In this document: positions 22,591 through 31,002 of the stretch, one piece after another | How positions within the stretch are numbered: the first letter of the stretch is position 1 | How the letters are laid out: each line of letters starts with the position of its first letter | Source of the DNA: Moraxella bovoculi 237 | Lineage (GTDB): Bacteria; Pseudomonadota; Gammaproteobacteria; Pseudomonadales; Moraxellaceae | Length of the DNA stretch: 64,000 nucleotides | Direction: 5' to 3' | Assembly (NCBI RefSeq): GCF_000696305.2 | Contig: NZ_AOMT01000013.1 | Coordinates: forward strand, 1 to 64,000 | Translations under genes and position numbers: made by a program | Notes under the pieces: model-generated | Told to the model about the DNA's origin: nothing | What the model saw: the letters and a program-made list of their open reading frames with translations, nothing else | Database searches by the model: none

Positions 22591-24252
22591 ATGCAAAAAA
22601 TTCTTCGGATTTTAATCATTATTGCCATCTTGATCACGAGTTATTTGCTCGTGCTTGCATGGCGTGATGACACAATGAATGCGCCAAAACCTGCGCCTAT
22701 AGCGACACAAACCAGCAGCGTTGATGTCCCGAATACGACATCAGGCGGTGGTGATGTCCCTGCAGGCAGCACAGGCGCGTTGACAGCAAATGCAACAGCC
22801 ACGACTCAAGCCGCTGCGGGCAATCTAATTACGGTATCGACTGATCGCTATGACATTCGTATCAATCCTGTCGGCGGTGATATTGTATATGCGGCGCTAA
22901 AACAGTACAATGCGACACTTGATAGTGCTGAGCGCTTTGTGCTACTTGAGAGCGATGCTGGGCGTACATATGTGGCGCAGTCAGGCCTGATCGGTCAAAA
23001 TGGCATCGATACCGCTGAAGGTCGTGCTACGTATACCAGTCCGCGTAATAGCTATGAGTTAAATGGCGCAGGTACGCTACAAGTGCCTTTGGTACACCAA
23101 AAAGATGGTGTAACCATCACCAAGACCTATACCTTCAAGGCAGGCGAATACCCAATTAATCTAAGCTACAACATTAACAACACCTCTACTTCTGCTTGGC
23201 AAGGTCAAATGTATGCGCAGTTAAAGCGCGACAACAGTACTGATCCTGGTGTTGAAGATAAGGGAATGATGAGCATGGCAACCTACCTAGGTGGTGCTTG
23301 GGGTACGCCTGATGATCCTTATAACAAACTAAAATTTGGCGACTTTAATGACGGCGAGCTTAACGTTACAAGTCGTGATGGTTGGGTGGCGATCATCCAG
23401 CATTATTTCGTGTCAGCGTGGACGCCAGGCGAGTTTGATGGTCACTTCTACAGCCGCACCAGTGGCAATGATCATTTCATTGGCTTTAATAGCCCTGTAG
23501 TTAATGTGGCTGCCGGTAAACAAATCACGCTAGATGCTACGCTATACGCCGGTCCTAAAGTCCAAAAAGAGCTAGAACCTGTAGCAACCGGACTTGAAAA
23601 AACAGTTGATTACGGCGTGTTTTGGCCGATTTCTAAGCCGCTATTTATGGTGCTAGAAGCGCTATATAAGATCCTTGGAAACTGGGGTTGGGCGATTGTT
23701 GGCTTGACAATTTTGGTTAAAATTGCACTGTTCTGGTTGTCTAACAAGAGCTACGTGTCTATGGCAAAAATGCGTGCCATTGCGCCAAAGCTACAAGCGC
23801 TGAAAGACAAGCACGGCGACGACCGCATGGCAATGAGCCAAGAGATGATGCAGCTTTATCGTGATGAGAAAGTGAACCCGATGGCAGGCTGTCTGCCAAT
23901 TCTAATTCAGATGCCGATTTTCCTTGGGTTATACTGGTGTTTGGTTGAGAGTGTTGAGCTTCGTCATGCGCCTTGGATTCTATGGATTAAAGACTTGTCT
24001 GCGATGGATCCTTGGTTTATTTTGCCAATCATCATGGCGGGCACGATGTTCGTTCAGCAGCTACTAAACCCGCAGCCGACAGATCCGATGCAGGCTAAGA
24101 TGATGAAGATCATGCCGCTTGTGTTTGCAGTGTTTATGCTGTTCTTCCCAGCAGGCTTGGTGCTTTATTGGACAGTGAATAACTTGTTCAGCATGGCACA
24201 TCAGCACTGGGTAAATAAGCGTGTTGAAAAACAAATGCAGGCACGTGCATAA
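22591..24252 (+). CDS. yidC: Membrane protein insertase YidC
   Basis: Inserts and folds inner-membrane proteins, alone or with SecYEG. The 553 residues have an N-terminal membrane anchor (about 4-24), a low-complexity Thr/Ala/Gly linker, a large periplasmic domain (about 80-345), then the five-helix conserved core with the hydrophilic groove (KMRAIAPKLQALKDKHGDD, NPMAGCLPILIQMPIF, PAGLVLYWTVNN). Length is normal for gammaproteobacteria. A strong terminator follows. Confidence 0.97.
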   Translation: MQKILRILIIIAILITSYLLVLAWRDDTMNAPKPAPIATQTSSVDVPNTTSGGGDVPAGSTGALTANATATTQAAAGNLITVSTDRYDIRINPVGGDIVYAALKQYNATLDSAERFVLLESDAGRTYVAQSGLIGQNGIDTAEGRATYTSPRNSYELNGAGTLQVPLVHQKDGVTITKTYTFKAGEYPINLSYNINNTSTSAWQGQMYAQLKRDNSTDPGVEDKGMMSMATYLGGAWGTPDDPYNKLKFGDFNDGELNVTSRDGWVAIIQHYFVSAWTPGEFDGHFYSRTSGNDHFIGFNSPVVNVAAGKQITLDATLYAGPKVQKELEPVATGLEKTVDYGVFWPISKPLFMVLEALYKILGNWGWAIVGLTILVKIALFWLSNKSYVSMAKMRAIAPKLQALKDKHGDDRMAMSQEMMQLYRDEKVNPMAGCLPILIQMPIFLGLYWCLVESVELRHAPWILWIKDLSAMDPWFILPIIMAGTMFVQQLLNPQPTDPMQAKMMKIMPLVFAVFMLFFPAGLVLYWTVNNLFSMAHQHWVNKRVEKQMQARA

Positions 24253-24268
24253 CCATCCCATTAAACTC

Positions 24269-24301
24269 AAAAAAATCCCGTCAAATTGGCGGGATTTTTT
24301 T
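24269..24301 (+). terminator. Terminator after yidC
   Basis: Stem AAAAAAATCCCG / CGGGATTTTTTT with a 9-base loop, 16 bases after the yidC stop. Confidence 0.85.
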
Positions 24302-24417
24302 GTTGGTTGGAGTTTATGAATGTTTTAAGGTGATTTATTGAGCAACAGATAGTTATATAACTTTTCTGCCAAAAGTGCTACAATAAAAGGTTATCAAAAA
24401 ATAATTTCAGTAAATTT

Positions 24418-25806
24418 ATGACTATCACCAAAATCATTCAAAGCCCTACGATTGCAGCCATCGCCACGCCCATTGGGCAAGGTGGTGTTGGCGTCATTCG
24501 TTTATCAGGTAAAGATGCTTATGAGATCGGCTGTAAGATCAGCAAAACGTCATCTTTGACGCCACGCCATGCGCATTTCACTAAGTTCATGTGCGATGCA
24601 GGTGTGATTGATGAAGGGGTGGTGATTTATTTTAAGGCGCCGCATTCTTTTACTGGTGAGGATGTGGTAGAGATTCAGGGGCATGGCGGTGTTGTGCTTC
24701 AGAATCTGCTTCTTGCGCGTTGTTTTGAGCTGGGTGCACGTCAAGCAACTGCCGGTGAATTTTCCATGCGTGCCTTTGAAAATGATAAGATTGACCTTGT
24801 GCAAGCCGAGGCAATCAGTGATGCCATTAGCGCAACCAGCATCGCCCAAGCCACCAGTGCCATTCGTTCTTTATCAGGTGAATTTTCTAACAAAATCAAT
24901 GATCTGCTGGATAAATTAACCAACCTGCGATTATACGTCGAGGCGAGCATTGATTTTCCAGACGAAGAAGATGTGGATTTTTTATCAGATGGCGTGATTG
25001 AAGCTAAGATCGATGAGATTTTGTCGAAATTAGATGAGATTTTGGCCACAGCTCATCAAGGGCAGCTGCTTCGCGATGGTGTACATGTGGTGCTGGCAGG
25101 TAAGCCCAACGCTGGCAAATCAAGCCTTTTGAATCGATTGGCGGGCACTGAGCGTGCAATCGTAACCGATATCGCAGGGACAACTCGTGATACCCTAGAA
25201 GAGCAGCTGAATTTAGATGGGCTTAGTGTGCATTTAACGGATACTGCAGGACTTAGACAAACTGATGACAAAGTAGAGCAGATAGGCATCCACCGTGCCA
25301 AAGAAGCCATCCATCGCGCTGATATTCTCTTGATGGTGTATGATGTGACTGCTGAGAATGATCCTGTGTCGCTCGCAAAATCACTGTTCGAGACCGAAGA
25401 TTTTAAGAGATTGAATAAGAAACTTATCATGGTGGCAAATAAATCTGATTTATTGAATAATGTTTCACGTGAAACAGATGATGCTAATGCCTTGTATGAG
25501 AACTTAATCAATGTTTCATGTGAAACTGGTGAAGGTATTGATCGTTTGATTGAGTATTTGAAGCAAAAAGTAGGTTTTCATCCGCCAGAGAACAGCTTAA
25601 TTGCCCGTACGCGCCATATTGATGCATTAAAACGCGCTAAGGCGCATGTTGTCGACGCCAAAGAACAGCTGACAGTATTCCTTGCCGGTGAATTGGTGGC
25701 AGAGAGTTTAAAATCATCACAGCAGGCACTGGGCGAGATTACAGGTCAGATGAGTGCCGATGAGCTGCTTGGTAAGATTTTTTCTAGTTTTTGCATTGGT
25801 AAGTAA
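24418..25806 (+). CDS. mnmE: tRNA modification GTPase MnmE
   Basis: With MnmG it installs the carboxymethylaminomethyl group on U34 of tRNAs. The 462 residues show the N-terminal folate-binding domain (PIGQGGVGVIRLSG), an inserted G domain (G1 GKPNAGKS, G2 GTTRDT, G3 DTAG, G4 NKSD) and the C-terminal CIGK whose Cys is functionally important. Two parS-like sites 51 bases apart lie inside the G domain region and are read as VSRET and VSCET. The first is a perfect parS palindrome. Confidence 0.97.
   Translation: MTITKIIQSPTIAAIATPIGQGGVGVIRLSGKDAYEIGCKISKTSSLTPRHAHFTKFMCDAGVIDEGVVIYFKAPHSFTGEDVVEIQGHGGVVLQNLLLARCFELGARQATAGEFSMRAFENDKIDLVQAEAISDAISATSIAQATSAIRSLSGEFSNKINDLLDKLTNLRLYVEASIDFPDEEDVDFLSDGVIEAKIDEILSKLDEILATAHQGQLLRDGVHVVLAGKPNAGKSSLLNRLAGTERAIVTDIAGTTRDTLEEQLNLDGLSVHLTDTAGLRQTDDKVEQIGIHRAKEAIHRADILLMVYDVTAENDPVSLAKSLFETEDFKRLNKKLIMVANKSDLLNNVSRETDDANALYENLINVSCETGEGIDRLIEYLKQKVGFHPPENSLIARTRHIDALKRAKAHVVDAKEQLTVFLAGELVAESLKSSQQALGEITGQMSADELLGKIFSSFCIGK
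25461..25476. promoter_or_regulatory. parS ParB site 4 (perfect, in mnmE)
   Basis: TGTTTCACGTGAAACA, a perfect 16-bp palindrome equal to the parS consensus, inside mnmE about 4.3 kb right of oriC. Confidence 0.9.
25512..25527. promoter_or_regulatory. parS-like site 5 (in mnmE)
   Basis: TGTTTCATGTGAAACT, two differences from TGTTTCACGTGAAACA, 51 bases after site 4. Confidence 0.6.
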
Positions 25807-25831
25807 TGATTGGATAATAAAGGAGTGACGG

Positions 25832-26302
25832 ATGTATTGCCCTTATTGTAATGCGCTAGACACCAAGGTGATCGATTCTAGGCTGGCAGCTGAAGGCGCT
25901 CAAGTGCGCAGACGTCGTCAATGCACAGAATGTGGTGAAAGGTTTACTACATTTGAAGTGGTGGAAGTTGTCATGCCGCGCATCATTAAGACAAATGGGC
26001 GCATTGAGCCTTATGATCAGAACAAATTAAGACGTTCTATTTCACTGCCATTGCAAAAACGCCCTGTTACCAGTGATGAAATTGATGCCACCATTGGGCG
26101 TGTCGAACATAAGCTACGTAATATGGGTGAGCGTGAGATTTCTAGTAAGATGGTGGGCGAGGTGGTCATGTCTGAATTAAAAGGATTGGATGACGTGGCT
26201 TACGTAAGATTTGCCAGTATTTATCGGGATTTTCAAGACATCGCGGCATTCCAAGCTGAGCTTGCCAGCATTCATGCTGATGTAGAAATTGTGGAGAAGT
26301 AG
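25832..26302 (+). CDS. nrdR: Transcriptional repressor NrdR
   Basis: A nucleotide-sensing repressor of ribonucleotide reductase genes. The 156 residues comprise an N-terminal zinc ribbon (Cys 3, 6, 31, 34) and an ATP-cone domain (KTNGRIEPYDQNKLRRSI). AAGGAG precedes the ATG. It is four bases upstream of ribD, the common nrdR-ribD pairing, although no nrd genes are in the window. Confidence 0.96.
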   Translation: MYCPYCNALDTKVIDSRLAAEGAQVRRRRQCTECGERFTTFEVVEVVMPRIIKTNGRIEPYDQNKLRRSISLPLQKRPVTSDEIDATIGRVEHKLRNMGEREISSKMVGEVVMSELKGLDDVAYVRFASIYRDFQDIAAFQAELASIHADVEIVEK

Positions 26303-26306
26303 CTTC

Positions 26307-27368
26307 ATGACCCAGTTATCTTATGATAAAAATTACACATCAGAGGATGTGTACTATATGAATCTTGCCATTGCGGAGGCAAAAAAAGGTAGTTTTACTA
26401 CAAAACCAAATCCTGCAGTAGGCTGTGTTATTGTTAAGAATAATTTAATAATTGGAATTGGATTTCACCCTAAGGCTGGCATGCCACATGCTGAAGTTTA
26501 TGCGCTAAGAGATGCAGAATCTAAAGGTATTGATGTCTCAGGAGCGACAGCCTATGTGACGTTAGAGCCCTGCAGTCATACTGGCAGGACGCCGCCATGT
26601 GCCGAGGCGCTAGTAAAAGCCAATCTAGCGCGCGTTGTTGTCGCTACGCTAGACGCTAACCCTCTCGTGTCTGGTAACGGTGTTAAGAGACTCATACAGG
26701 CGGGTATCTTAGTCACGGTTGGCGTGTGTGAAGATGAAGCTAAAGCATTAAATAAAGGCTTCTTAACCGCCATGGCAACCAAAAAGCCCTATGTACGCTT
26801 AAAAATGGCAATGAGCTTAGATGGTAAAATTGCCATGAGTAACGGCGAATCTAAATGGATAACTGGTGTAGAAGCGCGAGAAGACGTCCAAAAACTTCGT
26901 GCAAAAAGTGGTGCTATCATCACTGGTTCTGGTACTGTTATCGCAGATGATCCGGCCTTAAATGTACGCTCCAAGATGTTGGGGGTTGCTGCAGATGAGA
27001 TTATTCAGCCTAAGATAGTGGTGGTTGATAGAAGCTGTAAGCTTGATTATTGTGATGATTATCAAGTATTTAAAGATAAAAACACCCTGCTATGGCGAGA
27101 TGATTTAGAGGCGCTACTTGACGTACTGGCGACCCAGTATCAATGTCACGATGTGCTGGTTGAGTCAGGAAGTGTGTTGGCGGGCGCTTTTATTGAAAAG
27201 GGGCTGGTAGATGAGCTTATTATATATCAAGCGCCTTGTATTTTGGGCAGCACTGCAAAAACAGCATTTGAATTTACGCTGGAAACACTGGCATCACAAA
27301 AAAAATTTAATTTAATAGAGTATAAAAAGATCGGCAACGATCTAAAATTGACATTCCAAAAGATCTGA
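26307..27368 (+). CDS. ribD: Riboflavin biosynthesis deaminase/reductase RibD
   Basis: Bifunctional: deaminates the pyrimidine intermediate and then reduces its ribosyl side chain. The 353 residues have an N-terminal zinc deaminase domain (HAEV, then PCSHTGRTPPC) and a C-terminal reductase domain (RLKMAMSLDGKIA, SGTVIADDPALNVR). ATG 26307 with GAGAAG upstream is chosen over an earlier in-frame start inside nrdR. Next to it, ribE is separated by an unusual 404-base gap with DnaA boxes. Confidence 0.96.
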   Translation: MTQLSYDKNYTSEDVYYMNLAIAEAKKGSFTTKPNPAVGCVIVKNNLIIGIGFHPKAGMPHAEVYALRDAESKGIDVSGATAYVTLEPCSHTGRTPPCAEALVKANLARVVVATLDANPLVSGNGVKRLIQAGILVTVGVCEDEAKALNKGFLTAMATKKPYVRLKMAMSLDGKIAMSNGESKWITGVEAREDVQKLRAKSGAIITGSGTVIADDPALNVRSKMLGVAADEIIQPKIVVVDRSCKLDYCDDYQVFKDKNTLLWRDDLEALLDVLATQYQCHDVLVESGSVLAGAFIEKGLVDELIIYQAPCILGSTAKTAFEFTLETLASQKKFNLIEYKKIGNDLKLTFQKI

Positions 27369-27388
27369 TGAATCAGTAAGAAATAAAG

Positions 27389-27644
27389 TTATCCACAGAT
27401 AAAAATAGATGATTTGAATCATTATTCATATTAGTTTTTAGGTTAAGAACCATTGTGGATAAATTTATTGAATTAGTGACGTATTTATCTGATATTTTTC
27501 AATAAATACATGATTTTATTAATGTTCCATGTGAAACATTGACCTAATGTTGATTACTATTTATTTATCAGTTGTTTGTGGATAACTTTTATTGTCTTTA
27601 CAGTATAATTGCCTAAATATCCAAGAGATTTAGAGTTATCCACA
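27389..27644. other. Second DnaA-box cluster in ribD-ribE gap
   Basis: Four perfect consensus boxes lie in 256 bases: TTATCCACA at 27389-27397 and 27636-27644, and TGTGGATAA at 27454-27462 and 27577-27585. They occur as two inverted pairs around a parS-like site at 27533. The gap (27369-27772) is strongly AT-rich and otherwise empty, with no riboswitch or gene seen. By box quality this equals the presumed oriC. It may be a DnaA-titrating or reactivating locus, or part of a bipartite origin; the role is inference. Confidence 0.75.
27533..27548. promoter_or_regulatory. parS-like site 6
   Basis: TGTTCCATGTGAAACA, two differences from the consensus TGTTTCACGTGAAACA, placed between the two DnaA-box pairs of the ribD-ribE gap. 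Confidence 0.65.
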
Positions 27645-27772
27645 GGATTTTTATCATTAGTATATTGCGCTAATCTGATAACTTTATGAGTAAATAATTT
27701 GATGAGTTATATCAATTAAATTTTGATTTAAATAATATTAATAATCTAGAAATTAGGATGTTGAGACTAAGT

Positions 27773-28441
27773 ATGTTTACAGGTATCATAGAGACGACAG
27801 GCACGCTGACCGCCATTACGCCCACAGGTGGCGATGTGCGATTAACCATTTCTGCCCCCGAGCTTGATTTTGGCGATGTCAAATTGGGCGATTCCATTGC
27901 GTCCAACGGTATTTGCTTGACGGTGGTGGCAATAGACGGCAACAGCTATACGGTCGATGTTTCACGTGAAACATTAGCCATTTCCGCCCTAAACGTCTGG
28001 AAGGTGGGCGATACGCTGAACCTAGAAAAAGCCATGCTCCCAATCACGCGTTTTGGTGGGCACATCGTGGCAGGTCATGTGGACGGCGTGGGCAAAATCG
28101 CCAAAATCGCCAAAGACGCTCGCTCGGTCTATATCGAAGTCGCCCTACCGTCAGAGCTGATGAAATACACTGCCGACAAAGGCTCAATCACGGTGGACGG
28201 CATCAGTCTCACGACCAACCGCATAAAGCCGTCTGAACATATCGTCTGCCTGAATATCATTCCGCACACTGCTGAGATGACCAACATCGCACGACATTGG
28301 GCGGTGGGGCGAGCGGTGAATATAGAAGTGGATTTGGTGGCACGGTATTTGGAGCGACTTATCGGAGCAAAAACCGACACACCCCAAAGCAACATTACCG
28401 AAGAGCTATTAATAAAAAGTGGGTTTTTTAAACAGGCTTAA
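27773..28441 (+). CDS. ribE: Riboflavin synthase alpha subunit RibE
   Basis: Dismutates two 6,7-dimethyl-8-ribityllumazines to riboflavin. The 222 residues form two lumazine-binding repeats, beginning with the family start MFTGIIETTG and including SNGICLTVV, GGHIVAGHVDG and a second GSITVDGISLT. ATG 27773 is chosen because family members start at MFTGIIE; ATG 27758 would add five residues. A perfect parS site lies in codons reading VSRET. The name ribE (ribC in enteric usage) varies by species. Confidence 0.95.
   Translation: MFTGIIETTGTLTAITPTGGDVRLTISAPELDFGDVKLGDSIASNGICLTVVAIDGNSYTVDVSRETLAISALNVWKVGDTLNLEKAMLPITRFGGHIVAGHVDGVGKIAKIAKDARSVYIEVALPSELMKYTADKGSITVDGISLTTNRIKPSEHIVCLNIIPHTAEMTNIARHWAVGRAVNIEVDLVARYLERLIGAKTDTPQSNITEELLIKSGFFKQA
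27958..27973. promoter_or_regulatory. parS ParB site 7 (perfect, in ribE)
   Basis: TGTTTCACGTGAAACA, perfect consensus, inside the ribE coding sequence. Confidence 0.9.
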
Positions 28442-28467
28442 TGAATTCAATATGTGGTATAGGATTT

Positions 28468-28532
28468 GTGGTGGCGTGCTGTACACGTCTATGAAATGAT
28501 AATACCAAAGGACGTGTTCAGTACGTCCCCAC
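28468..28532. repeat. Imperfect inverted repeat between ribE and fmt
   Basis: Arms 28468-28490 and 28510-28532 pair at 18 of 23 positions around a 19-base spacer. The arms read GTGG..CGTGCTGTACACGTC and GACGTGTTCAGTACGTCCCCAC. The right arm also folds alone (GGACGT / ACGTCC). It resembles a small dispersed REP or MITE-like element, and no second copy was noticed in the window. Confidence 0.5.
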
Positions 28533-28604
28533 ATTCATATTATTAAATTGGATTGCGGTAATTTAAAAATATATGATAATTACCCAATATTATAAAGGTA
28601 AAAA

Positions 28605-29606
28605 ATGAACCATAAATTACGCCTAATTTTCGCAGGCACACCAGAATTTGCCAAAGTCGCCTTACAAGCCCTGATTGACCGCCAAGATGAGCTAAATCTT
28701 GATATTGTGGCGGTCTATACTCAGCCCGACCGCAAGGCAGGACGGGGACAAAAATTGACCGCCAGTCCCGTCAAAGAGCTTGCCCTTAGTCATAATATTC
28801 CTGTGGAACAGCCGATAAGTTTTAGCTTAAAGCATGAAAACGGACAGGTTTCACGTGAAACGCTTGCCAATTATCGCCCTGATGTGATGATTGTTTGTGC
28901 TTATGGCTTGATTTTACCGCTTGGCATCTTAAATACTCCAACCTATGGTTGCCTAAATATTCACGGCTCGCTACTGCCTAGGTGGCGTGGGGCGGCTCCC
29001 ATTCATCGCTCGATTTTGGCGGGCGATACGACCACAGGCATTACCATCATGCAGATGAATCAAGGACTTGACACGGGCGATATGCTCTACAAGCTCCCTT
29101 GCGAAATTATAGATACTGACACAACCCAAACGCTTCATGACAAACTTGCCGAGCTTGGCGGGCAGGCGATGGTAATAGTGTTAAAAGACTTGGCAACTTA
29201 TCAAGCCAATGCTAAGCCACAAGACGACAGTCTTGCCAATTATGCTGAAAAAGTAAGCACCGATGAAGGGCGAATCAACTGGCAAAATTCTGCTCATCAC
29301 ATTAACCGCCAAATCCGTGCGTTAAATGCGTTTGCTTTTTTAAATGGCGAGCGTATCAAGGTGCTAGAATGCACGCCCATAAAGCCTGACCAAACCACGA
29401 CCGAGACGGCAGGTAAGATTGTAAGCATTGGGCGAAAGGCGGTGCTGGTGGCGTGTGGTGCTGATGACAATGGCAATAAGCATTTGATAAATATCACAAA
29501 AATGCAATGGGCAGGGGGTAAGCCTTTGACTGCCGAACAAATTGCGGTGGGTGATAAATTAAAAGACGGACAGGTTTTTGATAATAATGCTGACAATGGG
29601 CAATAA
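28605..29606 (+). CDS. fmt: Methionyl-tRNA formyltransferase
   Basis: Formylates initiator Met-tRNA with 10-formyl-THF. The 333 residues begin RLIFAGTPEFA and contain the catalytic/folate loop NIHGSLLPRWRGAAPI and the C-terminal OB-like domain. It is slightly longer than the usual 315. A parS-like site falls in an extra loop reading QVSRETLA, so the insertion and the site coincide. rsmB follows one base after the stop, the common fmt-rsmB pairing. Confidence 0.96.
   Translation: MNHKLRLIFAGTPEFAKVALQALIDRQDELNLDIVAVYTQPDRKAGRGQKLTASPVKELALSHNIPVEQPISFSLKHENGQVSRETLANYRPDVMIVCAYGLILPLGILNTPTYGCLNIHGSLLPRWRGAAPIHRSILAGDTTTGITIMQMNQGLDTGDMLYKLPCEIIDTDTTQTLHDKLAELGGQAMVIVLKDLATYQANAKPQDDSLANYAEKVSTDEGRINWQNSAHHINRQIRALNAFAFLNGERIKVLECTPIKPDQTTTETAGKIVSIGRKAVLVACGADDNGNKHLINITKMQWAGGKPLTAEQIAVGDKLKDGQVFDNNADNGQ
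28847..28862. promoter_or_regulatory. parS-like site 8 (in fmt)
   Basis: GGTTTCACGTGAAACG has the perfect 14-base core with both outermost bases changed. It lies inside fmt, again in the frame reading VSRET. Confidence 0.7.
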
Positions 29607-29607
29607 T

Positions 29608-30933
29608 ATGCAAATCAATCCACAATTACCCGTCCGAGCCAATATTATTTTAACCCTCGAAAAAATCAATCAAGGGCAATCTTTATCATTATTATTAGAC
29701 GATTTATTGACCGCCGTCAAAGATAATGAAAAAGGCTTTACTCACGAATTATTATTAGGCACGCTTCGTCATTGGCACGCCATTAGTCGCATTGGCGAGA
29801 GTTTGATAAAGCAGCCCCCAACCGATATTGGCATTACTTGTGCGTTAAACATGGGCTTGTATGAACTTTTATATATGAACACGCCTGATTATGCCATTAT
29901 TAACGAAACATTAAATGCGGTCAAATCTTTAAATAAAAATTATGGCGTAGGGCTAATTAACGCCATATTGAGAAAAGTGGCGGATAAAAAAGAAAAATTC
30001 GCCAAAAAGATAAATAAAAATCACAGCCTGCCAAATTGGCTTGCCAAAGAATTAAAACAAGATTGGGGCGATTATTATGAAAATTTGGGGCAAAATCTGC
30101 GAAAACCCGCTCCGATATTTTTGCGTGTGAATGGCAAATTTAGCACACTTACATATTATGCTAATCTGTTAAATTCTGCCGATATCGCCCACGAAATTCT
30201 ACCGCTTGGCGTGGCACACGAGCGTGTGATTAAGCTGACTGCTTCGCAAAAAGTGCAATCTTTACCACATTTTCAAGACGGTTTTGTGAGTGTGCAAGAC
30301 CGTCATGCACAGCTTTGTGGGCATATTTTAAAGGCGTTAAACCTACCCAAAAACCTAAGACTGTTGGACGCTTGCACCGCCCCAGGGGGTAAGTTGGCTC
30401 AAATGTTGGAGTTGTCAAACGATGTGTTTCACGTGGAACATGTTACGGCATTAGACAATGACGAAAAACGTCTAAACCGTGTGCATGACAATTTGGCTCG
30501 CTTGCAGTTGGCGGACAAGGCGGACGTGATTTGTGCGGATGGCACGAGTTATCGCACGGACACGCCCTTTGATGTCATCGTGCTTGACGCTCCGTGCAGT
30601 GCCACGGGGGTCATCAGGCGACACCCTGACATTGCCCTGCTTCGCACCGAGCAAGATGTCGCCCAAACGGTTGCCTTACAAGCTAAAATTTTACAAAATC
30701 TGTGGCAGAATCTGGTGGTGGGCGGACATTTGTTCTATATTACCTGCTCCTTGTTAAAGGCGGAAAACGAACACCAAATCACAAATTTCCTTGCCAAAAT
30801 ATCAAACGCCAAAGCGGTGGATTTTGAATTGACCCTACCCAATCAAATCAAGCAAGCGGTGGGTTATCAATGCTTGCCTTTAAATGACGATGACGGCGAC
30901 GGGTTTTATTATGCGTTGCTACAAAAAGTGTAA
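29608..30933 (+). CDS. rsmB: 16S rRNA (cytosine-967-C5) methyltransferase RsmB
   Basis: Methylates C967 of 16S rRNA. The 441 residues combine an N-terminal NusB-like domain (about 1-140) and a SAM methyltransferase domain with DACTAPGGKLAQMLEL, the catalytic-cysteine motifs DAPCSATGV and TCSLL. ATG 29608 directly after the fmt stop is preferred; upstream ATGs at 29578 and 29596 lie inside fmt. A parS-like site lies in the stretch VFHVEHV between the SAM motifs. Confidence 0.95.
   Translation: MQINPQLPVRANIILTLEKINQGQSLSLLLDDLLTAVKDNEKGFTHELLLGTLRHWHAISRIGESLIKQPPTDIGITCALNMGLYELLYMNTPDYAIINETLNAVKSLNKNYGVGLINAILRKVADKKEKFAKKINKNHSLPNWLAKELKQDWGDYYENLGQNLRKPAPIFLRVNGKFSTLTYYANLLNSADIAHEILPLGVAHERVIKLTASQKVQSLPHFQDGFVSVQDRHAQLCGHILKALNLPKNLRLLDACTAPGGKLAQMLELSNDVFHVEHVTALDNDEKRLNRVHDNLARLQLADKADVICADGTSYRTDTPFDVIVLDAPCSATGVIRRHPDIALLRTEQDVAQTVALQAKILQNLWQNLVVGGHLFYITCSLLKAENEHQITNFLAKISNAKAVDFELTLPNQIKQAVGYQCLPLNDDDGDGFYYALLQKV
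30425..30440. promoter_or_regulatory. parS-like site 9 (in rsmB)
   Basis: TGTTTCACGTGGAACA, 15 of 16 matches to the parS consensus, in the rsmB coding sequence in the frame reading FHVE. Confidence 0.8.
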
Positions 30934-31002
30934 CGGCATTTGCCAAACTGTGCTAAAATTTGGCTAATTTGTTTTATTATAAACTTTTTATTTGGAAAAT
31001 TT

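Noticed and set aside
27369-27772. Primary replication origin in the ribD-ribE gap
   Set aside because: Genes from rpmH to ribD would then run head-on to replication. The dnaA-rpmH gap fits better both by orientation and by known position in relatives, so this locus is kept as a secondary DnaA cluster.
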